Shown here: piece after piece, positions 1 to 6,076 of the stretch | Layout of the letters: each line of letters starts with the position of its first letter | How positions within the stretch are numbered: the first letter of the stretch is position 1 | Source: Flavobacteriaceae bacterium | Lineage (GTDB): Bacteria > Bacteroidota > Bacteroidia > Flavobacteriales > Flavobacteriaceae | DNA: 7,947 bases | Assembly: GCA_016763595.1 (NCBI GenBank) | Contig: JAESTN010000164.1 | Coordinates: 1 to 7,947 of the forward strand | Direction: 5' to 3' | Notes under the pieces: generated by a model | Told to the model about the DNA's origin: nothing | Seen by the model: only the letters and a program-made list of their open reading frames with translations | The model's database searches: none | Made by a program: the position numbers and the translations under genes

Positions 1-60
1 ATTTGCTATTGATTATTAACTTTTTTTTCGTAGAATCAGAGCCTCAAAAAAAAACAATTA

Positions 61-459
61 ATGATATCTCATTATACCTCATTTAGAATACGTTACGGAG
101 AAACAGACCAAATGGGAGTTGTTTATCACGGCAACTATGCTCAATTCCTAGAAATGGGTAGGATTGACTGGCTCAGATCACTTGACATTTCTTACAAGAA
201 TATGGAAGAAAACAACGTGATGCTTCCTGTTATTTCCTTACAATGTAATTTTAAAAAACCTGCTGAATTCGACGATGAAATCACTGTAAAAACTACTCTT
301 AAAAAAATACCGACAGTTAAAATTGAATTTGAATACGAAATTACGAATCAAAACAACGAGTTATTAACAACCGGAAACACTGTTTTGGCTTTTATAAATA
401 TGAAAACAAAAAAACCAATGCGCTGTCCTGAGTATATTTTAGAGAAATTAAATATCTAA
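61..459 (+). CDS. acyl-CoA thioesterase, YbgC/FadM-like hot-dog fold
   Basis: This 132-residue protein is a single-domain 4HBT hot-dog thioesterase, expected to hydrolyse acyl-CoA thioesters in the cytoplasm. The N-terminal signature RYGETDQMGVVYHGNY (residues 11-26) is diagnostic of the YbgC-type subfamily: Asp16 sits at the catalytic aspartate position, and the VVYHGNY stretch followed by FLEMGRIDWLR forms the start of the long hot-dog helix. The length matches the usual 130-140 residues, so the gene is complete. The ATG at 61 follows an A-rich leader with no Shine-Dalgarno sequence. The gene converges on the yigZ operon, and the two stop codons touch. Family assignment is secure. The substrate (short-chain, hydroxybenzoyl or other acyl-CoA) cannot be read from the sequence. 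Confidence 0.93.
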   Translation: MISHYTSFRIRYGETDQMGVVYHGNYAQFLEMGRIDWLRSLDISYKNMEENNVMLPVISLQCNFKKPAEFDDEITVKTTLKKIPTVKIEFEYEITNQNNELLTTGNTVLAFINMKTKKPMRCPEYILEKLNI

Positions 460-1074
460 TTATTCTAGCTCCTTAATTTCTACTTTATATAAATTGGTGA
501 AAATTTCAAAAATAGTTGCGGCATCTTTTTTACGAACAGAAATAATGTATTGACAAGACAATTCTAATTGCTGAGAAATAATTTTTAAATTTCTTTCTTT
601 TACAATACGCATTACTTTATTCATTAAATCGTACCCAAAAGACAGTTGATAGTCAATGTTAACTGTCTTTTCAATAATATCTGAAGCCTCTAATGCCAAT
701 TTCGCAGAACTTCTATAGGCATTGATCAAACCTCCAACACCTAATTTTGTTCCTCCAAAATACCGAACAGAAACGATTAAAATATTGGTAACTCCATAGG
801 CCTGAATTTGCCCGTAAATTGGCATTCCTGCAGAGTTACTTGGTTCTCCATCATCATTTGCTCTAAACCGAAATGTTTCTGTTCCAAATTGCCAAGCATA
901 ACAAAAATGACGTGCAGAATGGTGTTTTTTCTTTAAACCATCAATGGCTACTTTTACTTCTTCTTCATTTACAACCGAAAAAGCATAGCCAAAAAACTTA
1001 CTGTTTCTATCTTTAAATAAAGTTTCTTCAGAAGGCTTTTCTATGGTTTTATATGCATCTTTTATTTTGTCCAT
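460..1074 (-). CDS. yigZ: YigZ / IMPACT (UPF0029) family protein
   Basis: This 204-residue protein belongs to the IMPACT/YigZ family. The family core is visible: HxARHFCYAW around residues 52-61, DDGEPSNSAGMPI at 74-86 and VRYFGGTKLGVGGL at 103-116. The remaining C-terminal part is the small second domain typical of bacterial YigZ (about 205 residues). In eukaryotes IMPACT modulates the GCN2 translational stress response; the bacterial role is not settled, so only the family is claimed. I place the start at the ATG at 1074, which shares its A with the TGA of the upstream permease gene (TGATG), a classical translational-coupling overlap. A GTG one codon earlier (1077) is also possible. It is the last gene of the ribD operon. 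Confidence 0.92.
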   Translation of the reverse strand: MDKIKDAYKTIEKPSEETLFKDRNSKFFGYAFSVVNEEEVKVAIDGLKKKHHSARHFCYAWQFGTETFRFRANDDGEPSNSAGMPIYGQIQAYGVTNILIVSVRYFGGTKLGVGGLINAYRSSAKLALEASDIIEKTVNIDYQLSFGYDLMNKVMRIVKERNLKIISQQLELSCQYIISVRKKDAATIFEIFTNLYKVEIKELE

Positions 1075-1937
1075 CACACCAATGCTACTAATAAAATACT
1101 AACTACCGCCAAACCAAGACCAATCCAATTTTTTTTGATCAGCTTTTCCTTAAAAAAAACCAACGCAAAAATCGTAGTAAAAATAACAACAGAAACATTA
1201 TTAATGGTAAAAAGTGTAGAGCTTTCCATTCCTTCTGTCTGCAATGCTTTTATTAAAAATTCCATGGAATAATAATTCGGAATTCCTAAAGCAATCCCTC
1301 CTAAAATATTTTTAAATTGAAATTGAAATTTGCCATTTATCATCTGAATAACAACTACAAACACCCCTAAAACAAATGCACAACCAAAAATAGTCGCCAA
1401 AAACATTGGAACAGCAGCATCTGATACGGATGTACTTTCTACATATTTCAATCCTGCATCTATACACCCAGATCCAACAAACAACAATAATGGGAATACT
1501 AAATTTTTAAATTTCACTGGAGTTGTATCACTCTTTGCAGAGGATAAATAAACAGCAATTAAAGCCAATAAGATTCCGATAACCTTAAAAAAACCAACAC
1601 TTTCATTATAAATAAAAACTCCAAAAACAACAGGGATAACCACAGACATTTTCCCTGCAACTGAAGCAACAGACAGTCCGTTTTTTTGAGCGGTAATTCC
1701 CATTACATTAAATACCAAAATGAATAAAAACCCCAAACAAAATGCGCCTAAAAACCATGGTTGCTTTGGAATTTCCACTACTGACAACGAACTCGTTGAG
1801 GTAGATAAACCAAATGACAACGCAATTACATAATTTACAACAATTGCCTGTAAGGTGTTAATTTTAAAAACATCAAAAAGTTTAAAAATAACAAATAACA
1901 AACTAGAAATTAAAATACTTAAAACTAAATAAATCAC
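1074..1937 (-). CDS. EamA/DMT-superfamily permease
   Basis: This is an integral membrane protein of 287 residues, with about ten hydrophobic segments arranged as two EamA repeats, the usual architecture and length of drug/metabolite transporters in the inner membrane. The first segment begins at once (IYLVLSILISSLLFVIF) and the last ends at the C-terminus (LGLAVVSILLVALV). The open frame extends upstream to a GTG at 2000, but those 21 extra residues are an arginine-rich stretch lying antisense-like over the end of the HAD gene. The GTG at 1937 overlaps the HAD stop as GTGA and starts directly at the first membrane helix, so I choose it. Substrate unknown; its place between a HAD phosphatase and yigZ does not identify one. 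Confidence 0.88.
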   Translation of the reverse strand: MIYLVLSILISSLLFVIFKLFDVFKINTLQAIVVNYVIALSFGLSTSTSSLSVVEIPKQPWFLGAFCLGFLFILVFNVMGITAQKNGLSVASVAGKMSVVIPVVFGVFIYNESVGFFKVIGILLALIAVYLSSAKSDTTPVKFKNLVFPLLLFVGSGCIDAGLKYVESTSVSDAAVPMFLATIFGCAFVLGVFVVVIQMINGKFQFQFKNILGGIALGIPNYYSMEFLIKALQTEGMESSTLFTINNVSVVIFTTIFALVFFKEKLIKKNWIGLGLAVVSILLVALV

Positions 1938-2545
1938 GCGTTCAATTCTTTTTTCATTAATAAACCTACAACATCTTCTTCTCCCGGAATTAGATTCCAC
2001 GTTTTTATTCCTAATTTTTCTGCTACTATCGTATTTTCTAAAGTGTCATCTATAAAAAATGTTTCTTCAGCTTTTAACTTATTTTCTTTCAATATAAATT
2101 CAAAGATATCTGCATTTGGTTTTCTAAAATGAATTTCGTGTGACAAATAAAACTGCTCAAAACAATTTTTAAAATCTTGAAACAATTCAATTCCCCAATT
2201 ATTTCGAATCCATTCAATATGCATCTCATTGGTATTACTCAACAAAAACAATCTGTACTTATTACTTGCAACAAGTTCTTTTAAAAACTGCAATCGATGT
2301 TTAGGGAAATCTAGTAAAATTGCATTCCATGCACGGACTAAGTCTGATTTATTAATTTTAAAGTTTTCATGAAAAAAATCAATAAAATAATCAGTAGAAA
2401 TCTCTCCTTTTTCATATTGATGCGCAATAGCTAGGATATCATCAGTAATCTGATCAACCCCCAGCTTAGCCAATTCTTTAAAAGTTGCTTCTTTATCTAA
2501 ATTGATGAAAATATCACCAAAATCAAACACGATGCTCTTAATCAT
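1934..2545 (-). CDS. HAD-family hydrolase (YihX-like phosphatase)
   Basis: This 203-residue cytoplasmic protein is a haloacid dehalogenase superfamily hydrolase with a helical cap. Motif I is FDFGDIFINLD with nucleophile Asp8. The residue two after it is Gly10, not the canonical second Asp; the FDxGx form is known from the YihX-like branch (E. coli YihX is a glucose-1-phosphate phosphatase), so this alone does not mean loss of activity. Motif II is LLSNTNE (Ser103), motif III is Lys142 in FRKPNADIF, and motif IV is FFIDDTLEN (Asp166, Asp167). Residues about 20-90 are the cap. The start ATG at 2545 overlaps the ribD stop by 8 bases, and the TGA at 1934-1936 overlaps the GTG of the permease, so it is expected to be co-translated. 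Riboflavin synthesis needs a phosphatase acting on the RibD product, and HAD enzymes do this in other bacteria; that role here is inference from position. Confidence 0.92.
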   Translation of the reverse strand: MIKSIVFDFGDIFINLDKEATFKELAKLGVDQITDDILAIAHQYEKGEISTDYFIDFFHENFKINKSDLVRAWNAILLDFPKHRLQFLKELVASNKYRLFLLSNTNEMHIEWIRNNWGIELFQDFKNCFEQFYLSHEIHFRKPNADIFEFILKENKLKAEETFFIDDTLENTIVAEKLGIKTWNLIPGEEDVVGLLMKKELNA

Positions 2546-3575
2546 TCATCATTATTTTTAAAATGTCTTTTTTAATCTTAAACTCTTTAATTGTTTTCCC
2601 AAAAATAACCGGAGCTTCTACGCCATCTTTAAATTCGTTTCCTCCTATAAAAACTCTTGCTTCATCCCACAAACCAGCATGAATAAAGGATTGTAATGTT
2701 TGCAAACCTCCTTCAATAATTACAGATTGAATTTGATGCTTTTGTAAGGCATTACAAACTTGTTTTGCAACATTTGAAGAAAAGTCTATTATTTCAAAAA
2801 TTAAGTTTTCACTTGATGTATTATTTTCTAATTCTGTCAACACAATTGTTTTAACAACTTTATCTAATACATAGGCTTCTTTTGGAATTCTTAATACCCT
2901 GTCCAATACAATCCTACTTGGATTGTTCCCTGTCCAGCTTCTAACATTCAACCTTGGGTTGTCTGTAATAACGGTATTCGTACCAACTAAAATAGCATGT
3001 TCTTCAGCTCTCCATTTATGAACTAGCTGCTGAGAATATGTATTTGAAATCCAAACAGGACTTGCTTCTTCTTTTGTTAACGGTGCAATAAATCCATTGC
3101 TAGTTTCTGCCCATTTTAAAATAACATATGGGCGTTTTTTATCTTGAACTGTAAAAAATCGTTTGTGATGCTTTCTACATTCTTCTTCTAATACCCCAAT
3201 AGTAACATTACAGCCCGCTTTTTTTAATCTTTCTATTCCTTTACCTGCAACTAAACTATTAGAATCAATACAACCAATCACCACATTTTTAATTTGATGT
3301 TCCGCTATCAAATCTGCACAAGGTGGCGTTTTTCCAAAATGAGAACACGGCTCTAAAGTCACGTAAATTGTTGCTTCTTTTAATTGTGTTTTATCTTTTA
3401 CCGAATTAATTGCGTTTACCTCTGCGTGATTGCCTCCATAAGAATTCGTAAATCCTTCTCCAATAATTTCATCATTCAATACAACAACAGCTCCAACAGA
3501 CGGATTTGGTCTTGTGGTTCCAATTCCGTTTTTAGCAATATGCAAACAACGTTGTATGTATTTTTCGTGATTCAA
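2538..3575 (-). CDS. ribD: bifunctional riboflavin biosynthesis protein RibD (deaminase/reductase)
   Basis: RibD deaminates 2,5-diamino-6-ribosylamino-4(3H)-pyrimidinone 5'-phosphate and then reduces the ribosyl group with NADPH, an early step of riboflavin synthesis. The N-terminal deaminase domain shows the zinc site: HAEVNAI (His50, Glu52) and PCSHFGKTPPC (Cys77, Cys86, numbering from the chosen start). The C-terminal reductase domain begins at RPYVILKWAETSNGFIAP, continues through DNPRLNVR and has the glycine motif IIEGGLQTL. I choose the TTG at 3575, giving 345 residues beginning NHEKYIQRC, as in typical RibD proteins. An upstream in-frame TTG at 3605 would add a hydrophobic decapeptide (LFFILVLSL) unlike the family and would start inside an inverted repeat. 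No ATG is available in frame. It is the first gene of a four-gene operon. No FMN riboswitch was recognised. Confidence 0.95.
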   Translation of the reverse strand: MNHEKYIQRCLHIAKNGIGTTRPNPSVGAVVVLNDEIIGEGFTNSYGGNHAEVNAINSVKDKTQLKEATIYVTLEPCSHFGKTPPCADLIAEHQIKNVVIGCIDSNSLVAGKGIERLKKAGCNVTIGVLEEECRKHHKRFFTVQDKKRPYVILKWAETSNGFIAPLTKEEASPVWISNTYSQQLVHKWRAEEHAILVGTNTVITDNPRLNVRSWTGNNPSRIVLDRVLRIPKEAYVLDKVVKTIVLTELENNTSSENLIFEIIDFSSNVAKQVCNALQKHQIQSVIIEGGLQTLQSFIHAGLWDEARVFIGGNEFKDGVEAPVIFGKTIKEFKIKKDILKIMMND

Positions 3576-3600
3576 AAGTGATAAAACTAGTATAAAAAAC

Positions 3601-3644
3601 AGCAAGTTACAGATAATATACTCCTAAAAAATAGGTAACTTGCT
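3601..3644. repeat. perfect 10-bp inverted repeat between ribD and the GNAT gene
   Basis: AGCAAGTTAC (3601-3610) is exactly repeated in inverse as GTAACTTGCT (3635-3644), with 24 bases between. On the minus strand the second arm is followed directly by G and six Ts (3600-3594), the shape of an intrinsic terminator, so the element could act as an attenuator in the ribD leader. Alternatively the arms are a split operator. Each arm also holds an outward-pointing TAACTTGC, a partial match to a -7 box. The loop contains an AGGAG word on the minus strand. Confidence 0.6.
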
Positions 3645-3648
3645 CGTG

Positions 3649-3677
3649 CAAAAATAATGTATTAGAATGACATCAAA
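3649..3677 (-). promoter_or_regulatory. candidate Bacteroidota-type promoter for the ribD operon
   Basis: Reading the minus strand, TATTTTTG (3656 to 3649) is an exact match to the Bacteroidota -7 consensus TAnnTTTG. A TTTG lies 17 bases upstream (3677 to 3674), at about the -33 position. Transcription would start near 3643, leaving a leader of about 67 bases that contains the inverted repeat at 3601-3644. The upstream element lies just inside the coding start of the divergent acetyltransferase. The match is by eye, and AT-rich DNA gives chance hits. Confidence 0.4.
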
Positions 3678-4158
3678 CAATTATATTCTTAGAGAAATAA
3701 CACAAAAAGATAATGAGCAAATTGCCAAAGTTATACGTGATGTTTTAGTAGAAATGGGCGTACCAAAAGTAGGCACAGCCTATGAAGACAAAGCTCTTGA
3801 TGAAATGTTTGAGACATATAACAAACCAAGTGCTGCATATTATGTCATTGAAAATAATAAAAGAATAATTGGCGGAGCAGGTATTGCGCAGTTAAACAAT
3901 TATGACGGAAACATTTGTGAATTTCAGAAGATGTATTTTTTATCAGAAGCAAGAGGATTGGGTTTGGGAAGTAAAATGATTACAATTTGCTTAGAGAAAG
4001 CCAAAGAGTTTGGATTCGAAAAATGCTATTTAGAAACCATGCCATACATGGATTCAGCCAGGGCATTGTATCAAAAAAACGGTTTTATTTCTTTAGACAA
4101 ACCCGTTGGCAACACAGGGCATTATTCTTGTAATGTTTGGATGATAAAAGACTTATAA
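3667..4158 (+). CDS. GNAT-family N-acetyltransferase
   Basis: This 163-residue single-domain protein is a GCN5-related N-acetyltransferase, transferring acetyl from acetyl-CoA to an amine. The acetyl-CoA pyrophosphate loop is RGLGLGSKM (residues 96-104), preceded by the beta-4 strand CEFQKMYFLSEA. The C-terminal half shows the usual KCYLETMPYMDSARALYQKNGF pattern, with the tyrosine of the ALYQKNGF helix at the position of the general acid in many GNATs. The start at ATG 3667 gives a normal family N-terminus (NYILREITQKD). It is transcribed divergently from ribD and ends one base before prmC, so the two are probably one transcript. Acceptor substrate unknown; co-transcription with prmC hints at, but does not prove, a translation-related target. 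Confidence 0.9.
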   Translation: MTSNNYILREITQKDNEQIAKVIRDVLVEMGVPKVGTAYEDKALDEMFETYNKPSAAYYVIENNKRIIGGAGIAQLNNYDGNICEFQKMYFLSEARGLGLGSKMITICLEKAKEFGFEKCYLETMPYMDSARALYQKNGFISLDKPVGNTGHYSCNVWMIKDL

Positions 4159-4159
4159 G

Positions 4160-5122
4160 ATGTTATTAAAAGAATTTAGGAATCATTTTAATCAAGAGCT
4201 TTGTACAGTTTTCCCTCAAACAGAAATAGATTCATTTTTCTTTTTGTTGATTGAAAAAGAACTCGATCTACAGAGAATTGACCTTGTTTTAAATAAGAAA
4301 CTTTCCATCTCAGAAGCAACGTTTAAACACCTAAACAATTCTTTATCTAGATTAAAATTACAAGAACCTATTCAATATATTTTAAGTGAAACGGAGTTTT
4401 TCGGTCTCCCTTTTAAAGTCACAAAAGACACATTAATTCCGAGGCCAGAAACTGAAGAATTAGTCGCATGGATTGTAGAAGATGCTACAAAACTGCAAGG
4501 TTACAACATTGCAGCGCCACACATTAATTCAAAAACAAACAAGAAGTCTTTAACTATTTTAGACATCGGAACTGGAAGTGGCTGCATTCCTATTTCTTTG
4601 GCTAAAAATTTACTTCACACCAACATCACATCAATTGACGTCTCTAAAAATGCACTAGTTATCGCAAAAGAAAATGCACTATTGAATTCGGTAAACATCA
4701 ATTTTATTGAACAAGATATATTAAGTATAGAAAACTTAAACATTATTTCAAATGAAATGAAGCAATCGCGAACTCAAGAAAAGATTCGTTCATTGCAAGC
4801 TCCTCGTCATGACCTGAAATTTGACATCATTGTTTCCAATCCGCCGTATGTTAGAGAATTAGAAAAGACTGAGATCAAACCAAATGTATTGAAAAACGAA
4901 CCTCATTTGGCATTATTTGTTGAGGATAACAATCCATTAATCTTCTATTCTAAAATAGCAGATTTAGCAAAGAAGCACTTAAAAGAAAATGGTGTTTTGT
5001 ATTTTGAAATCAATCAATATTTAGGAAAAGAAACTGTTGAAATGCTAACTAAAAAAGGGTTCACAACCGAATTAAGAAAGGACCTCTTTGGAAATGATCG
5101 AATGACAAAGTCTTTTATTTAA
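4160..5122 (+). CDS. prmC: peptide chain release factor N5-glutamine methyltransferase PrmC
   Basis: PrmC uses S-adenosylmethionine to methylate the glutamine of the GGQ motif in release factors RF1 and RF2, helping translation termination. The N-terminal helical domain is followed by LIPRPETEELV (residues 92-102), SAM motif I LDIGTGSGCIPISLA (134-148), the acidic SID at 158-160 and the catalytic NPPY at 227-230. The C-terminus (GNDRMTKSFI) matches the family ending. At 320 residues it is about 40 longer than E. coli PrmC (277). The excess lies in a Lys/Asn-rich stretch before motif I (about 113-130) and a basic block before NPPY (about 197-219). All catalytic motifs are intact, so I expect a working enzyme. 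It starts one base after the GNAT stop. Confidence 0.95.
   Translation: MLLKEFRNHFNQELCTVFPQTEIDSFFFLLIEKELDLQRIDLVLNKKLSISEATFKHLNNSLSRLKLQEPIQYILSETEFFGLPFKVTKDTLIPRPETEELVAWIVEDATKLQGYNIAAPHINSKTNKKSLTILDIGTGSGCIPISLAKNLLHTNITSIDVSKNALVIAKENALLNSVNINFIEQDILSIENLNIISNEMKQSRTQEKIRSLQAPRHDLKFDIIVSNPPYVRELEKTEIKPNVLKNEPHLALFVEDNNPLIFYSKIADLAKKHLKENGVLYFEINQYLGKETVEMLTKKGFTTELRKDLFGNDRMTKSFI
4760..4816 (+). other. in-frame insertion in prmC, possible small mobile repeat
   Basis: The segment encoding roughly residues 201-219 (KQSRTQEKIR then SLQAPRHDLK) falls between the QDIL strand and FDIIVSNPPY, where PrmC proteins normally have only a short linker. Its DNA is close to half G+C against roughly a third around it, uses codons rare in the neighbours (TCG, CGA, CGT, CTG) and holds short perfect palindromes: TCGCGA at 4766-4771, TTGCAA at 4793-4798 and GTCATGAC at 4806-4813. 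That fits an inserted repeat tolerated in frame. No second copy is present in the window to prove it. Confidence 0.35.
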
Positions 5123-5124
5123 AT

Positions 5125-5140
5125 TTCACTCAAAAGTGAA
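5125..5140 (+). terminator. weak hairpin just after prmC
   Basis: TTCACT and AGTGAA form a perfect 6-bp stem with a CAAA loop, three bases after the prmC stop. There is no uridine run after it (CTTCTAAAA follows), so it is a poor intrinsic terminator. It may only protect the 3' end or be a chance stem. Confidence 0.3.
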
Positions 5141-5317
5141 CTTCTAAAAATGCTTCAAATATAGTTGGAAACGGCTAAAAAACTAATACTTTTCTTTTTC
5201 TAGTTTAAATTTAAAGAACAAAGACTACGCTGAGTTCTCTTCTGCCAATTCATTTTTTTCAGGTACTTATATTTTATAATTCCCGACTATCAGACCCCGT
5301 AAAAATACCCGATATTA

Positions 5318-5342
5318 TCCCTTTTTTATGTGAAAAAAGGGA
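5318..5342. repeat. perfect 10-bp hairpin upstream of the Hpt-like gene
   Basis: TCCCTTTTTT (5318-5327) pairs exactly with AAAAAAGGGA (5333-5342) around a 5-base ATGTG loop. The stem ends about 80 bases before the TTG start at 5421. No T-run directly follows on either strand, so a standard intrinsic terminator is unlikely in either direction. An operator or a structured 5' leader is more plausible. Confidence 0.5.
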
Positions 5343-5420
5343 GAATATTTCATAAACAACACTTTTTTTCTTAACTTAACACACAGCACTACATGCACTT
5401 ACTCTAAATAAAACGGGATT

Positions 5421-5816
5421 TTGAATTTAAAAACCAAAAACTATATTCCAAAGAATAATTTATCAAATTCAATTGTGAATCTGGATTATATTACCGAATA
5501 TCTTGATGGAGAAAAAGAACCAACTATTAAGGTTATTCGCATTTTCTTAGAACAAGCTTCTAAAATAATGAAAAGACTAGAAGAAGGAGTTCTTTCTAAA
5601 AATCACCAAGAAATCACCTACTCATCTCGTTTTTTTAAGACCTCATTTATTACTATGGGAATAAATTGCTATAAAGAAGTATGTGAAATTGAAGACCTAA
5701 GCAGGCAAAACAACTCTGTTGAAAAAATATCTAGACTATTAAGTAACATGATGCCCGCATTTAATGAAGCAATCCATGAATATAAATTACTTTTAGAAAA
5801 ATTACAATCACAATAG
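5421..5816 (+). CDS. Hpt-like four-helix protein lacking the phosphorylatable histidine
   Basis: This 131-residue, all-helical protein resembles histidine phosphotransfer (Hpt) domains that relay phosphate between hybrid kinases and response regulators. The order is typical: an N-terminal helix (LDYITEYLDGEKEPTIKVIRIFLEQAS, residues 21-47), a second helix ending KRLEEGVLSK, then the active-site helix and two long C-terminal helices. Hpt domains normally carry HxxKS here; this protein reads SSRFFKTSFITMG, keeping the lysine (Lys73) but with Arg70 at the histidine position. His62, in NHQEI, lies eight residues earlier, in the preceding loop. The start is TTG at 5421; a GTG at 5475 is the alternative and would begin right before the Hpt helix. 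It has its own intergenic regions, and no kinase or regulator lies beside it. A pseudo-Hpt adaptor or a phosphorylation-independent binding protein is inferred. Confidence 0.72.
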   Translation: MNLKTKNYIPKNNLSNSIVNLDYITEYLDGEKEPTIKVIRIFLEQASKIMKRLEEGVLSKNHQEITYSSRFFKTSFITMGINCYKEVCEIEDLSRQNNSVEKISRLLSNMMPAFNEAIHEYKLLLEKLQSQ

Positions 5817-5889
5817 CAAAATTGCCCTATTTAATTTCTTTCTAAAATACCCTAACTTTCCAATTCAGAAACCAAAAATCATTTACCAA

Positions 5890-6076
5890 ATGGAAAGTTC
5901 TATATGTAGAAGAAATTTCATCAAAAAAAGTTCAGCAGCAAGATTGAGGTTTAGAAACTTCTATAAAAAAGAGGCATGACTGGTGGTATTCTGATGCTAT
6001 CACTCAAATACAACATGCAAGAAATTTTGATTTAGTCATACAACTACAAAAAGAAACCACTCACAGAGCACTATAA
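5890..6076 (+). pseudogene. remnant of a Tat-exported protein, frame-disrupted and internally deleted
   Basis: Two pieces of protein-like sequence lie in different frames. From the ATG at 5890 comes MESSICRRNFIKKSSAA, a good twin-arginine (Tat) signal start (C-RR-N-F-I-K) like those of Tat-exported Bacteroidota proteins; that frame stops at 5977. A second frame, open from a TGA at 5945 to a TAA at 6074, reads KKRHDWWYSDAITQIQHARN and then FDLVIQLQKETTHRAL, which looks like a true C-terminus. An intact gene of this type would be hundreds of residues long, so most of the middle must be missing. I do not recognise the parent family. The interpretation is inference from the look of the two fragments. 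Confidence 0.45.

Larger units (their letters stand above)
5123..5420. other. intergenic region between prmC and the Hpt-like gene
   Basis: I see no credible gene in these 298 bases on either strand. It holds the 6-bp stem after prmC, the strong AT-rich hairpin at 5318-5342, and three CCCG words followed by a CCC (starting at 5282, 5296, 5308 and 5319), spaced 11-14 bases apart. It probably contains the promoter and control region of the gene that starts at 5421, but no clear TAnnTTTG box was found. Confidence 0.5.

Noticed and set aside
1..60. Promoter or replication-origin elements left of the thioesterase
   Set aside because: There is a TTTG at 2-5 and a near-match TAACTTTT at 17-24, but the spacing (11 bases) is too short for the Bacteroidota pattern, and no DnaA-box cluster is visible in 60 bases.
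1938..2000. N-terminal extension of the permease starting at GTG 2000
   Set aside because: Overlaps conserved HAD coding sequence and yields an arginine/cysteine-rich leader unlike EamA proteins.
3384..3581. 65-codon open frame on the plus strand opposite ribD
   Set aside because: It lies wholly antisense to the conserved RibD deaminase domain, has no domain and a cysteine/isoleucine-rich composition typical of a shadow frame.
3601..3677. FMN riboswitch upstream of ribD
   Set aside because: The leader is too short, and none of the conserved RFN-element helices or sequences is seen; only a single simple hairpin.
5812..5831. Terminator after the Hpt-like gene (AATAG/CTATT stem)
   Set aside because: Only 5 AT-rich base pairs with a 10-base loop; not distinguishable from chance.
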